Below are positions 13,081 to 21,600 of a stretch of DNA of 29,787 nucleotides, piece after piece. This stretch comes from JAKANM01 sp964356495. Lineage in GTDB: Bacteria > Patescibacteriota > Patescibacteriia > Magasanikbacterales > GWA2-37-8. Each line of letters starts with the position of its first letter. The stretch's first letter is position 1. Below the pieces are notes generated by a model. That model ran no database searches. It worked only from the letters and a program-made list of their open reading frames with translations, and had not been told where the DNA came from. The translations under genes and the position numbers were made by a program. Location of the stretch: positions 1-29,787 of the forward strand of contig CAYHHR010000011.1 in the NCBI GenBank assembly GCA_964356495.1. The letters run 5' to 3'.

Positions 13081-13985
13081 GCTTGAGTAATGATCGCTAA
13101 TCGATCTCGCCCCGCGAGATCTTTTTTAATCTCGATTTTTGTGCTTGGCAAAATTGAACGGATGAGTTTGGTGAGCATTACAGTTTGCCCAGGATCGAAT
13201 TCGAAAAAGGCAGTGAAAGGACAGTTTAGATTTTTTATTTGCTGAAGAAGCTCACGATACAAAGCGAGACCGTTTTCGGTCGCGACCAGCGCTGATCTTG
13301 GTTCGTGCTTGATTGTTGGTTCGTCTTTAAATTGTTCCTTCGTGAGATAGGGGAGATTGGCGGTGATGTAGACCTCTCCCTGCCCTCTCCTCTGTGGAGG
13401 CGAGGGTTCAACGCCCCTCTCTGCCTCCGCAGAGGAGAGAGCCGGAGAGAGGTAGCTAAAAATCGGCTCAAGCAAATTTCCGCGCAAAAATTTAATTTCA
13501 ACTTTGTGAATAGCGGCATTTAGCTCGGCAATTCTTAGGGCAGGTTTGGAAATATCAATAGCAAAAGTTTCAATCGGCTGATTAATATTTTTTAAAATCG
13601 AAATTGGAATGCATCCGCTCCCGGTTCCGACATCTATCATTGTTATTTTGGCATTTGTATTTTGTATTTTGGATTTTGAAATTTCTTTGGTTGCTTCAGC
13701 AACCAAGAGTTCCGTTTCCGGGCGCGGAATTAGTGTGTGCCGATTTACAAAAAAATCCAAACCAAAAAATTCCTTGTGGTGCGTAAGATACGCAATGGGC
13801 ACGCCGCGTTTGTATTGGTACAGAAAATACGCAAAACAGACTCTTTGCCAAGGAGACAATTTATGTTCCGGATGAATTAAAATGAACTCCCGCGTCTTTT
13901 TTGCGGCTAGCGCCAAAAGTAAGTCAGCGTCGAGCGCCGGCACCCCAGCTAAATATTTTTTTTGAAGAAATGAAACGGTTGACAT
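13077..13985 (-). CDS. prmC: Peptide chain release factor N5-glutamine methyltransferase
   Basis: 302 aa from the ATG at 13985, one nt after the prfA stop. An ATG at 13997 inside prfA is possible. PrmC methylates the Gln of the release factor GGQ motif, so its place after prfA fits. Visible are the N-terminal helical domain, RPETELLV, the SAM motif MIDVGTGSGCIPISI, and the catalytic tetrapeptide as NLPY instead of NPPY, followed by LTKEQF. Between LLEPIF and VYITANLPY sits a repeat-encoded insert (SPALSSAEAERGVEPSPPQR...), directly upstream of the active-site loop. The gene would otherwise have normal length (about 275 aa). Confidence 0.92.
   Translation of the reverse strand: MSTVSFLQKKYLAGVPALDADLLLALAAKKTREFILIHPEHKLSPWQRVCFAYFLYQYKRGVPIAYLTHHKEFFGLDFFVNRHTLIPRPETELLVAEATKEISKSKIQNTNAKITMIDVGTGSGCIPISILKNINQPIETFAIDISKPALRIAELNAAIHKVEIKFLRGNLLEPIFSYLSPALSSAEAERGVEPSPPQRRGQGEVYITANLPYLTKEQFKDEPTIKHEPRSALVATENGLALYRELLQQIKNLNCPFTAFFEFDPGQTVMLTKLIRSILPSTKIEIKKDLAGRDRLAIITQA
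13372..13453 (-). repeat. 82-bp palindromic element inserted in prmC
   Basis: Reverse complement of the uvrA element at 7236-7317, with about two base changes, and in the same translation frame relative to its host. The peptide is LSPALSSAEAERGVEPSPPQ and so on. The arms contain CAGAGGAGAG and its complement. Confidence 0.9.
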
Positions 13986-13986
13986 G

Positions 13987-15054
13987 TTAGTCGGCATTTT
14001 CCGCTTCGTGCTGCGCTTTTACCAGAGCGTCGATGATAGGGTCAAGATTTCCTTCCAAAATAGTCGGAATGTTGTTCCAGTTCTGATGAATGCGGTGGTC
14101 GGTGATGCGATCTTGCGGGAAGTTGTAGGTGCGGATCTTTTCACTGCGGTCGCCGGTGCCGATCTGAGACTGACGCTTCGCGGAAAGCTCCGCGACTTTC
14201 TTCTCATGTTCAATGGCGAAAAGTCTGGACCTCAGGACAGCCATCGCCTTGGCGCGGTTAGCCTGTTGGCTGCGTTCATCCTGACACTGCACGATCATGC
14301 CGGTTGGAATATAAACGATGCGGATCGCGGAGTAGGTGGTGTTTACGCTTTGTCCGCCATGGCCGCCAGCTGTCATCGTATCGATGCGGAGATCTTTGGG
14401 ATCAATTTTGAATTCGGTTTCCTCAATTTCCGGTATAACCGCCACCGTCACGGTCGAGGTATGGACGCGGCCCGTCTTTTCGGTTTCCGGAACGCGCTGG
14501 ACGCGATGCACGCCCATTTCATATTTCAGATGTTCGTATACTCCGTCCGACGGCGTTCGTGATTCAACCGAAAAGATAACTTCCTTGTAGCCGCCGATGC
14601 CGATCCGATTGCCGTCAATAATTTTAACTTTCCAGTCTTTACTTTCGGCGTATTTACCGTACATGCGGAAAAGTTCGGCCGCGAAAAGCGCCGACTCGTC
14701 TCCTCCGGCCGCGGCGCGAATTTCCACGATGACATTTTTTTTGTCGAGCGGGTCCTTTGGCCGCGTCAAGTCTTGAATCTCTTTTTCAAGTTCGTTTTTT
14801 TTATTTTCCAATTCACCAAGCTCCGCCTCCGCCAACTCTTTCATATCGCCGCCGGCGGAAATCATCGTCTTGGTATCTTCCAGATTTTTTTCTAGGTTGG
14901 AGAGTTTTTTGATTTTTTCAGCCGTTTCTTTTAATTCAGAATATGTTTCAGAGGCTTCCTTTAATTTATTTTGGTCGCCAATAACGGCCGGATCTTGAAG
15001 GGCGGCCTCGAGTTTTGTAAATTTATCTAAAATGTCGTGGTATTTTTTGAGCAT
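13987..15054 (-). CDS. prfA: Peptide chain release factor 1
   Basis: 355 aa, full length. It has an N-terminal coiled-coil domain (residues 1-105), the anticodon-like tripeptide region RVQRVPETEKTGRVHTST (PET in place of the common PAT), and the catalytic GGQ in TAGGHGGQSVNTTYSAIRI. The C-terminus has the usual RTYNFPQDRITDHRI. RF1 releases chains at UAA and UAG, so this cell should terminate at UAG, relevant to the amber codon in uvrA. Probably in an operon rpmE-prfA-prmC on the minus strand, with a repeat element between rpmE and prfA. Confidence 0.95.
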   Translation of the reverse strand: MLKKYHDILDKFTKLEAALQDPAVIGDQNKLKEASETYSELKETAEKIKKLSNLEKNLEDTKTMISAGGDMKELAEAELGELENKKNELEKEIQDLTRPKDPLDKKNVIVEIRAAAGGDESALFAAELFRMYGKYAESKDWKVKIIDGNRIGIGGYKEVIFSVESRTPSDGVYEHLKYEMGVHRVQRVPETEKTGRVHTSTVTVAVIPEIEETEFKIDPKDLRIDTMTAGGHGGQSVNTTYSAIRIVYIPTGMIVQCQDERSQQANRAKAMAVLRSRLFAIEHEKKVAELSAKRQSQIGTGDRSEKIRTYNFPQDRITDHRIHQNWNNIPTILEGNLDPIIDALVKAQHEAENAD

Positions 15055-15079
15055 ATTTATGGTTGTCCCGTCGTTTTCT

Positions 15080-15180
15080 CTTCCCCCTTTTAGGGGGAAG
15101 GCGAGGATGGGGGTATTCGCACGGACTTCGAGTTTCCTGGAGATACCCCTCTCCTGCCCCTCCCCTAAAAGGGGAGGGAA
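15080..15180 (-). repeat. Palindromic repeat between prfA and rpmE
   Basis: Arms CTTCCCCC/GGGGGAAG with TTTTA between (15080-15100), and CCTCCCC/GGGGAGG (near 15159-15178). The reverse complement matches 507-607 in order and spacing, including GGCAGGAGAGGGGT and ACCCCCATCCTCGCCTTCCC. Probably a full-length intergenic copy of the element whose pieces lie in genes. Confidence 0.8.
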
Positions 15181-15236
15181 GTGAGTGATAATAAAAAACA
15201 GACTTCGTATATTATAAATCTGTTTTGGTTTTTTAG

Positions 15237-15560
15237 CTATTTTTCAGTTTGGGCCGGCTCTTCCTTTTTGGACTTTTTCACTGCGGTTTTGACGGCTTTC
15301 TTTTTCGCGGCGGCGGCCTTCTTTACTTTCTTGCCTTTGCGAACAGCGGCTACAGCTGAAACCTTGCCCATTTTCTCCTGGAATTTCTCGACGCGGCGGG
15401 CGGTGTCGACGAATTTCTGTTTGCCGGTATAAAAAGGATGGCATTGGCTGCAAAGCTCAACGCGTATTTCTTTCATCGTGCTGCCGGTGGTAAAAATATG
15501 ACCGCAAGCGCAGGTTACTTTGGTGTCGGTGTTGTATTGTGGGTGGATATCTTGTTTCAT
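15237..15560 (-). CDS. rpmE: 50S ribosomal protein L31
   Basis: 107 aa from the ATG at 15560 (MKQDIHPQYNTDTKVTCACG); an upstream in-frame ATG at 15584 lacks homology. It is the zinc-binding type with CACG and CSQCHPFYTGKQKFVDTARRVEKF. After residue about 67 a Lys/Ala-rich tail (KKVKKAAAAKKKAVKTAVKK) roughly doubles the usual length and is presumably an RNA-contacting extension. It has its own promoter at 15624-15596. Confidence 0.93.
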   Translation of the reverse strand: MKQDIHPQYNTDTKVTCACGHIFTTGSTMKEIRVELCSQCHPFYTGKQKFVDTARRVEKFQEKMGKVSAVAAVRKGKKVKKAAAAKKKAVKTAVKKSKKEEPAQTEK

Positions 15561-15595
15561 AGAAATGAAGTAAAGATGTTTCAAAAAGTGAGCGT

Positions 15596-15624
15596 ATTTT
15601 ATCAGGAAATTGATAAAATGTCAA
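15596..15624 (-). promoter_or_regulatory. Promoter of rpmE-prfA-prmC
   Basis: On the minus strand TTGACA (15624 to 15619), a 17-bp spacer, TAAAAT (15601 to 15596). Leader of about 28 nt. Confidence 0.75.
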
Positions 15625-15645
15625 GGGTTTGCCAAAATGGCTCGG

Positions 15646-15675
15646 TTGTGGTAATTTTAACCTACTTAATATAAA
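15646..15675 (+). promoter_or_regulatory. Promoter of the gene at 15681
   Basis: TTGTGG (15646-15651), an 18-bp spacer, TATAAA (15670-15675). The ATG follows 5 nt later, so any transcript should be leaderless. Arranged back to back with the rpmE promoter. Confidence 0.5.
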
Positions 15676-15680
15676 AAAAT

Positions 15681-16454
15681 ATGCCGGAACAATTTTTTAG
15701 GAGAGAGAGGGTGCAAAATAAGTCGAGTAAAGAAATTTTGGATAAAGCCAAGATTAACGCGTCCGAATGGGTTGAGGAAAATAAAAAAGACAACCAAGGG
15801 GATGCGATCAAAATTATTGATCAAGCGATTGAGATACTAAATTCCCTCGATCGTGATGGGGCAATCCAGGCTACTGCCGAATATTTAGCGGCGCAGGAGA
15901 TCGATTTATTGGATTTATTGAATACGGATAAGCGGCTTCCGGATTACTTACGAACTAGGAGGGGAATGGAAGGAAATATGAACGCTTTACGCAGTGCTAT
16001 TGATTTGGCGCATGCGAGCCGAACTGTAAAAGATGACGAGCATCGTAATAAAAAATATGAAAAAATTATCGAATCGACCCATCGTTCGTTAGAGGAGGTT
16101 GAGGATAGAAAAAAAAATCCAGTTGAGGTTAAAAATGAAGAAGTGGAAACAAACAAACGTCATCCTGGGATTCGGGAGTTTGTCGATGCGGTAGTTAAAC
16201 TTCAAACCTGGGAAGAATTTATTAATATCTTAGCGGCCGTTAACAGAAAAAAACAATTTTTTAAAGACGCGGACTTTGATCTGCTCCGAAAAAAATCTAC
16301 TAAAGTCCGAGAAATCGATGGTCTTCACCAAACTATTATTCGTAAATTGATAGGTAAATTGGATAAGGCCAAGGAATTAGACGAATTTATTGAGCTTTAT
16401 CGCGTAGAATATGACCAGGAAAGCGCTAAACATGAGGATGTTGAGGGGGCGTAA
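15681..16454 (+). CDS. Hypothetical alpha-helical protein, 257 aa
   Basis: No family recognised. The sequence is highly charged, without signal peptide, membrane segment or cysteine pattern. Predicted helices and a probable coiled-coil span about residues 100-150 (EHRNKKYEKIIESTHRSLEEVEDRKKN). A second helical block follows (GIREFVDAVVKLQTWEEFINIL). Two similar helical halves may exist, but I see no clear internal repeat. It stands alone between the rpmE and rpsB promoters. Confidence 0.65.
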   Translation: MPEQFFRRERVQNKSSKEILDKAKINASEWVEENKKDNQGDAIKIIDQAIEILNSLDRDGAIQATAEYLAAQEIDLLDLLNTDKRLPDYLRTRRGMEGNMNALRSAIDLAHASRTVKDDEHRNKKYEKIIESTHRSLEEVEDRKKNPVEVKNEEVETNKRHPGIREFVDAVVKLQTWEEFINILAAVNRKKQFFKDADFDLLRKKSTKVREIDGLHQTIIRKLIGKLDKAKELDEFIELYRVEYDQESAKHEDVEGA

Positions 16455-16458
16455 TAGC

Positions 16459-16487
16459 TTGACAGTCATACAATGATAGTGTAATCT
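16459..16487 (+). promoter_or_regulatory. Promoter of rpsB
   Basis: TTGACA (16459-16464), a 17-bp spacer, TAATCT (16482-16487). It starts within 5 nt of the preceding stop codon. Confidence 0.75.
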
Positions 16488-16493
16488 AGCGCT

Positions 16494-16598
16494 ATCTTTA
16501 AATCACTCATTAGCTTATCTCTGCGGCATTCGCAGATATGTTTCCTCCCCCGGACCACTCTGAGGGTGAGAGCTAAGAGGCAGTAATAAGGAATACAT
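16494..16598 (+). promoter_or_regulatory. Structured rpsB leader
   Basis: About 105 nt. A hairpin TCTGCG-GCATT-CGCAGA (16520-16536) lies inside a possible closing stem TTAGCT (16510-16515) with AGCTAA (16571-16576). CCTC/GAGG pairing lies in the second half. An AAGGA sequence 6 nt before the ATG is the likely Shine-Dalgarno and is close to the base of the structure. S2 autoregulates its own mRNA in other bacteria; that this leader does the same is inference. Confidence 0.5.
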
Positions 16599-17435
16599 AT
16601 GCAAAACATTCCAAATTTAATGGAAATGTTGGGGGCTGGCGTCCATTTCGGACACCAGAAATCACGCTGGCATCCAAAGATGGCCCAGTATTTACTAGGG
16701 AGTCGCAATGGCGTTCATGTCATTGACCTCGACAAGACAGTCGAAGCGTTATGCACCTGTCTTGATTATGTGAAAACCTTAGCCTCAAAGGGCAAGGTTA
16801 TTTTATTTGTCGGCACCAAGCGTCAGGCGCGCGAACCGATAAAGGCCGCGGCCCTCAGCTGTGGCATGCCGTATTTGACCGAACGCTGGATCGGTGGACT
16901 CATTACGAATTTTGAAGAGTTCAAACGCCGCATGAAAAAATATAAAGGTTTGAAAGAAATGATCGCGACTGGCGAAATTGAAAAGTACGTCAAGAAAGAA
17001 CAAGTCGCCATCAAGAAGGAAGTTGAAAAAATGGATCGTTATCTCTCAGGTCTTACCAATCTCGATCGCATTCCGGACGCTCTCTATATCGCCGATCTCC
17101 GCGTTGAGAAGACCGCGCTCGCTGAAGCGGTACGCGTGAACGTGCCAATCGTGGCGGTTTGCGACAGTAATGTCGATCCTACCAAAGTTGAATACCCAAT
17201 CCCAGCCAATGATGACGCGGTAAATTCAATCAAGATGATTGTTGGTTTGATAGCGGCCGCGATCAATGAAGGCAAGGCTCTCTATGAAAAAAATAAAGCT
17301 GAGACGATCGCCGTTGAAAAAAAATCGGTCGTCAAAATGCAACCATTAACCTCTGAAAAATCAGCGCCTGCGAAAGTTGCGACGGAAAATGCAAAACCTG
17401 AACGCCGCGCTCTAAAAAAAGAAGTAGCAATCTAG
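16599..17435 (+). CDS. rpsB: 30S ribosomal protein S2
   Basis: 278 aa. Typical S2 signatures: LMEMLGAGVHFGHQKSRWHPKM, GSRNGVHVIDLDKT, GKVILFVGTKRQA, YLTERWIGGLITNF, and the C-terminal DSNVDPTKVEYPIPANDDAVNSI. A basic tail (residues about 230-278) extends beyond the core. It forms the conserved rpsB-tsf pair with the gene at 17533, although 97 bp of AT-rich palindromic repeat separates them. Confidence 0.97.
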   Translation: MQNIPNLMEMLGAGVHFGHQKSRWHPKMAQYLLGSRNGVHVIDLDKTVEALCTCLDYVKTLASKGKVILFVGTKRQAREPIKAAALSCGMPYLTERWIGGLITNFEEFKRRMKKYKGLKEMIATGEIEKYVKKEQVAIKKEVEKMDRYLSGLTNLDRIPDALYIADLRVEKTALAEAVRVNVPIVAVCDSNVDPTKVEYPIPANDDAVNSIKMIVGLIAAAINEGKALYEKNKAETIAVEKKSVVKMQPLTSEKSAPAKVATENAKPERRALKKEVAI

Positions 17436-17441
17436 TAAAAT

Positions 17442-17523
17442 TATCAATTATCAGTTATCATGTATCATGTTTGGTAATTGTTAAATTGATAATTAATTGC
17501 TAATTGATAAATGATAATTGATA
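17442..17523. repeat. AT-rich palindromic repeat between rpsB and tsf
   Basis: TATCAATTATCA (17442-17453) and TGATAATTGATA (17512-17523) are perfect complements, with further ATCATG and TTGATAATTAATTG motifs inside. It ends 9 nt before the tsf ATG. It is similar in style, though not clearly in sequence, to the repeat before uvrC. Confidence 0.6.
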
Positions 17524-17532
17524 CATATATAT

Positions 17533-18399
17533 ATGATTACCTCAGCTGAAATTGTTAAATTACGCTCTTCAACAGGCGCAGGAATGATGGATTGTAAAAA
17601 CGCCCTGGACGAAGCCGGTGGCGATCAGGATAAAGCCGCCGATCTTCTCCGCAAAAAGGGAATTCTGAAAACTGCCAAACGCGCCGACAAGGTCGCGGCC
17701 GATGGCAAGGTGGTCGTCGTCGTTCATTCCGATCAAAAATCCGGCGCGATTGCCGAAGTAAATAGCGAGACTGATTTTGTTGCGAAGAGCGATGATTTTA
17801 TTAAGTTTTCCAAGGATGTGGTTGACGCGATCCTGACCAGTAATCCGGCCGATCTGAAAGCGCTCGAGAAAGTTAAATTATCTTCCGGCAAGACTGTTAG
17901 CGAGACCGTTTCCGAGCTCACCATGAAAATTGGAGAGAAGATCGGCGTGCGTCGTTTCGCGCGCTTTAGCACGGACGGACTTGTCGCGATGTATCTACAT
18001 GGAGCGAAGATTGGCGTGCTTGTCGAAGTTGATGGCAAAGATCATGGTCTCGCGCTCGAGGTTGCTATGCATATCGCGGCCACTAACCCGAGATGCCTCA
18101 GCCGCGATCAGGTTGATCAAGCTGAAGTCGTGAAGGAAAAAGCGATTTACGCCGAACAGCTCAAGGGCAAGCCGGCCAATATCATGGAAAATATTTTGAA
18201 AGGCAAGCTTGAGAAATTTTATGGCGAGATTTGTTTGCTTGAACAGCCGTTTATCAAAGATGAAGATACGACTGTCGGCAAGCTCGCGGAAAAAGCCGGT
18301 TGCAAGATCAAGCGATTTGTAAGGTATGAACTAGGCGAGGGGATCGAAAAGGTTACGAAAGATTTTGCCGCGGAAGTTGCCGAACAGTTGGAACGCTAA
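17533..18399 (+). CDS. tsf: Elongation factor Ts
   Basis: 288 aa from the ATG at 17533; an in-frame ATG at 17518 lies in the repeat. EF-Ts is the nucleotide exchange factor of EF-Tu. The N-terminal UBA-like domain (ITSAEIVKLRSSTGAGMMDCKNAL) and the motif SETDFVAKSDDFIKF are standard. The C-terminal dimerisation-type region follows, with MHIAATNPRCLSRDQV and EQPFIKDEDTTVGKL. The stop codon lies inside a palindrome (18390-18406). Transcription ends at 18447-18480. Confidence 0.96.
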   Translation: MITSAEIVKLRSSTGAGMMDCKNALDEAGGDQDKAADLLRKKGILKTAKRADKVAADGKVVVVVHSDQKSGAIAEVNSETDFVAKSDDFIKFSKDVVDAILTSNPADLKALEKVKLSSGKTVSETVSELTMKIGEKIGVRRFARFSTDGLVAMYLHGAKIGVLVEVDGKDHGLALEVAMHIAATNPRCLSRDQVDQAEVVKEKAIYAEQLKGKPANIMENILKGKLEKFYGEICLLEQPFIKDEDTTVGKLAEKAGCKIKRFVRYELGEGIEKVTKDFAAEVAEQLER

Positions 18400-18427
18400 G
18401 CGTTCCTATTACCACGCTGAGCGTGGT
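18390..18427. repeat. Pair of CGCTnAGCG palindromes at the end of tsf
   Basis: GGAACGCTAAGCGTTCC (18390-18406) and ACCACGCTGAGCGTGGT (18411-18427), both perfect 17-bp palindromes with an odd central base. The arms differ between the two, but the CGCTnAGCG core is shared. The same arrangement is found at 29306-29347. Confidence 0.65.
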
Positions 18428-18446
18428 GAAATAAAAAAATTAAACT

Positions 18447-18480
18447 AAAAACCCCGCATCGAATGGCGCGGGGTTTTTTA
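18447..18480 (+). terminator. Terminator of rpsB-tsf
   Basis: ACCCCGC pairs with GCGGGGT, flanked by A-rich and T-rich (T6) sequence. Confidence 0.9.
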
Positions 18481-18502
18481 GTTATGCACAGGGGGGGGGC
18501 TT

Positions 18503-18531
18503 TTGCTTGCTTTTTCAATTAGGAGTAAGAT
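18503..18531 (+). promoter_or_regulatory. Candidate promoter of the giant surface protein
   Basis: TTGCTT (18503-18508), a 17-bp spacer, TAAGAT (18526-18531), with a leader of about 105 nt to the ATG at 18643. A G9 run lies just upstream (18491-18499). Confidence 0.4.
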
Positions 18532-18642
18532 AGGGCTATCTTTCATTTTAGCTTGTGGAAATGGGAAACAAACTTCAATTATTTATTTTTTTTATTACCT
18601 AGCCAAGGCAGAACATTGTTTTGGTTTTTTTTAATTTTGTTT

Positions 18643-21600
18643 ATGTTGAAAAAAATGTTTTCAGCAGTGCGAACGACTGGCCTCGGTTTGGCGATGTCGT
18701 TAGCTTTTGCTGGGGTAGCGTTTGCAAGCGTTGGGGCGAACCTAACTGTTCTGCCCAGCGTTGCCAATACCGACAATTTAATGGGCGCGACCGGCGCGAG
18801 TTGGAAATTTGTTGTTACGACCTCGGCGGCCTTAGCCACGGGTGATGTTATTCGTTTTGTTTTTCCGCCAACGAATGGCGGTCAGCCTTTTACAATTTCA
18901 AATCCGACTTCCTCGGTTTTAGGTTCGATGACTCTTTATTCGAGTATAGTTTCATCGACGATAGGAGTTGGGAACGTTATGATGTCAGGCGGCCAACCAG
19001 CCATTTATGCTTTTGTGACGAGTACCAATGTCGGCGCCACCAGCACTTTCACGTTAGGCGGCATAAATAATAGTGTGGCTCAAATATTGTCGATGGGGCA
19101 GAATTTAAATTGGATGGTGGAGGCCGGCACGCTCGCTGATAACGCCCAACCGGCAGGACCTTTTATTACCAGCACGGCAAAATTTAGCACCTCTACCCAA
19201 GTGAGTTTGATTCGGGCGGGCGGTTCGTTGGTGTCTGATAATAATTCCGGTATCGTGCCTAGCTCATTTGCCACCAGCGCCACCAATGTTACCTACACCT
19301 TTACTATCAAGGCCACCAGTAGCATTCCGGCGGGAGGAAAGATAGTGGTAAATTTACCGCTTGATTTTTCTTTGAACGGCGTGACTGTTAATCTTGCCCA
19401 ACAGATTAGCAACACTACCAACACCGCTTTGGGTTCGTTTTCTACTACCACTTCCGGAATGATCAATCGGGTAATGTTGGTTACTGCAAACACCTCAACC
19501 GGAGCTGGAGACGTTATCACCGTGCAAATCGGCGGGCTTACCAATCCCTCCACTGCCGCCGTTTATCGTCCGTTTACTATTTTTACAACCAAATCCAACA
19601 ATGGTCTCTTGGACGGTTCTTATCAGGGTTTCGAGCAGTCCGACTTCAATGATGGTACGCCACCGCCGAATGATACGGTTCATATTGGCGGTTTGAATTT
19701 TGTCACGGTGAATGTTTATAAACAGACTGGCACCACCACCGCCCTCCTTTCCGGAAACGAGCTTACGCAAGTCAAAGTTGGTATCGGCTGTCCGGACAAG
19801 ATGTTTTTTGTCGGGGAAAAGTGGCTAAACGCGTCTTCCTCGGCATCGTACAATAATCTTCTGGATTGCAATTATATGGTAATGGCTCAGCCGTTTAGTT
19901 CGACCAGTACCAGTTTTTTTGATTCGTTCTTGCCTCCGGCCCTGAAATCCGTCAATGCGATCGGCGGCCGGCGCGTTACCAGCAGTTTGGTATTTGGCGT
20001 TCCTGATGCGACCGTGGTATTTGCCGTGAAGGGCGGTGTCGCAGGACAGCAAGCATTTATCAACGCTTATACACCGAATTTTCAATCTTTTGTGCCGGTA
20101 TTTACCAGTGACTCCTATGCGGCACAAGGTTTCAGCGCTACTGGAACTGGATATGTAAAGTTGCGGGTGAAGAGCGGTGAAACCTGGAGCTTCAATTTGA
20201 TGTCAGGGATGATAGGGAGTACAGGAAACTTTTCTACAGGAACCGTCAAATATTGGCCGCCTAGCATTCCATCAAGTTATATCAGTTCGGCCGGGACCAC
20301 CACACTAAGCGACGCGAACTATGTTCAGGCAAATAATACTTTAAACGTGGTACTTTCCAAGGTTGGCGGCGGCAGTGTGACCAATGCCTGTTTAGGAGTA
20401 AAACGTGTCGGTGGCAACATGTTTATGGGCGCGCAGGATACCGTTTGCCAGGCCAACAACGGATCAAATTATCGATTCACCGTACCGAGCGGCACCATCG
20501 GTGTCCAGCTAATGCAACCTGGCAGTCCGCCAACCGAGTATACGGTCGGTATTAATTCTTTGAATGTTACCACAACTATTACGCTCAGCGCGCCGTCAAC
20601 TTTTATCGCGGTAACGGTAGTGGATGGCAGTAATAGACCAATTAGCGGCGCGCCGATTTTCGCTCAGGGTGGCAATGGTTTTGGTCAGAGTATAACCGGA
20701 TCAGCCGGCACGACGACCCTTAATCTCGCGCCGGGAACTTATTCGGTCGGTGGATTCGCGCCATCTTTTGGTCCATTAACCAATCAAAACGTAACCTTAA
20801 GCGGTACGAGTTCTTCAGTAACTTTCACTGTCGATAGTTCTAACTTTAAATCCATTAGCGGTCGGGTAACGAACGGCGCTAGCGGGGTGTCCGGAGTAAA
20901 TATTGGCGCTAGCGGGGTAGCGGGAACAAATGGCGGCAATGGCACGCAAACCGACGCCAATGGAAATTATTTGCTCTATGTCCCAGCTGGAATTTATGAG
21001 GTGGGCGGTTGGTCGGATAGCACCGGGGGATTGCCTCCACAACAAGCCAACGTTTCGTCAGGTAATCAAACCGGTATAGATTTTGCCTTGACTGGTCTCG
21101 GCACGCTTCATCTCGAGGTTCAGAACGCCTCAAATGTTGGCCAGTTATTCGCCGGCGCTTTCAGCGCTTCCACCGGCCGCGGCAACGGTACAAATTCATG
21201 GAGCGCGAGTGGCACCAGTAAGGTAGCGGATATCAAATTATCTGCCGGCTCATACACGATTCATGTCGGTTCGCCGATGATTGGTGAGATTGCTTCTGAA
21301 AGTGTCACTATCACTGACGGCGCTACGACTAACAAAACCTATAATATCGGCGCGAGCACCACGCTATATACGGTTAGTGGCACGGTAACTACTTCGGCTG
21401 GAGGTCTTGCGAATGTTGGAGTTTGGGCCAGTAAGATTGGCGGCCCCGGATTTTTCTCTACTTTGACTGACAGCAGTGGAGCGTATTCTCTTAGTATGCC
21501 AAATTCCAGCACTTATCATTTTGGGGTCAAATCTACCGGCTACACGAGTATTGGCGGTGAAATTGATGTGGCGGTTGCCGGAGGAAATGTTACGCGGAAT

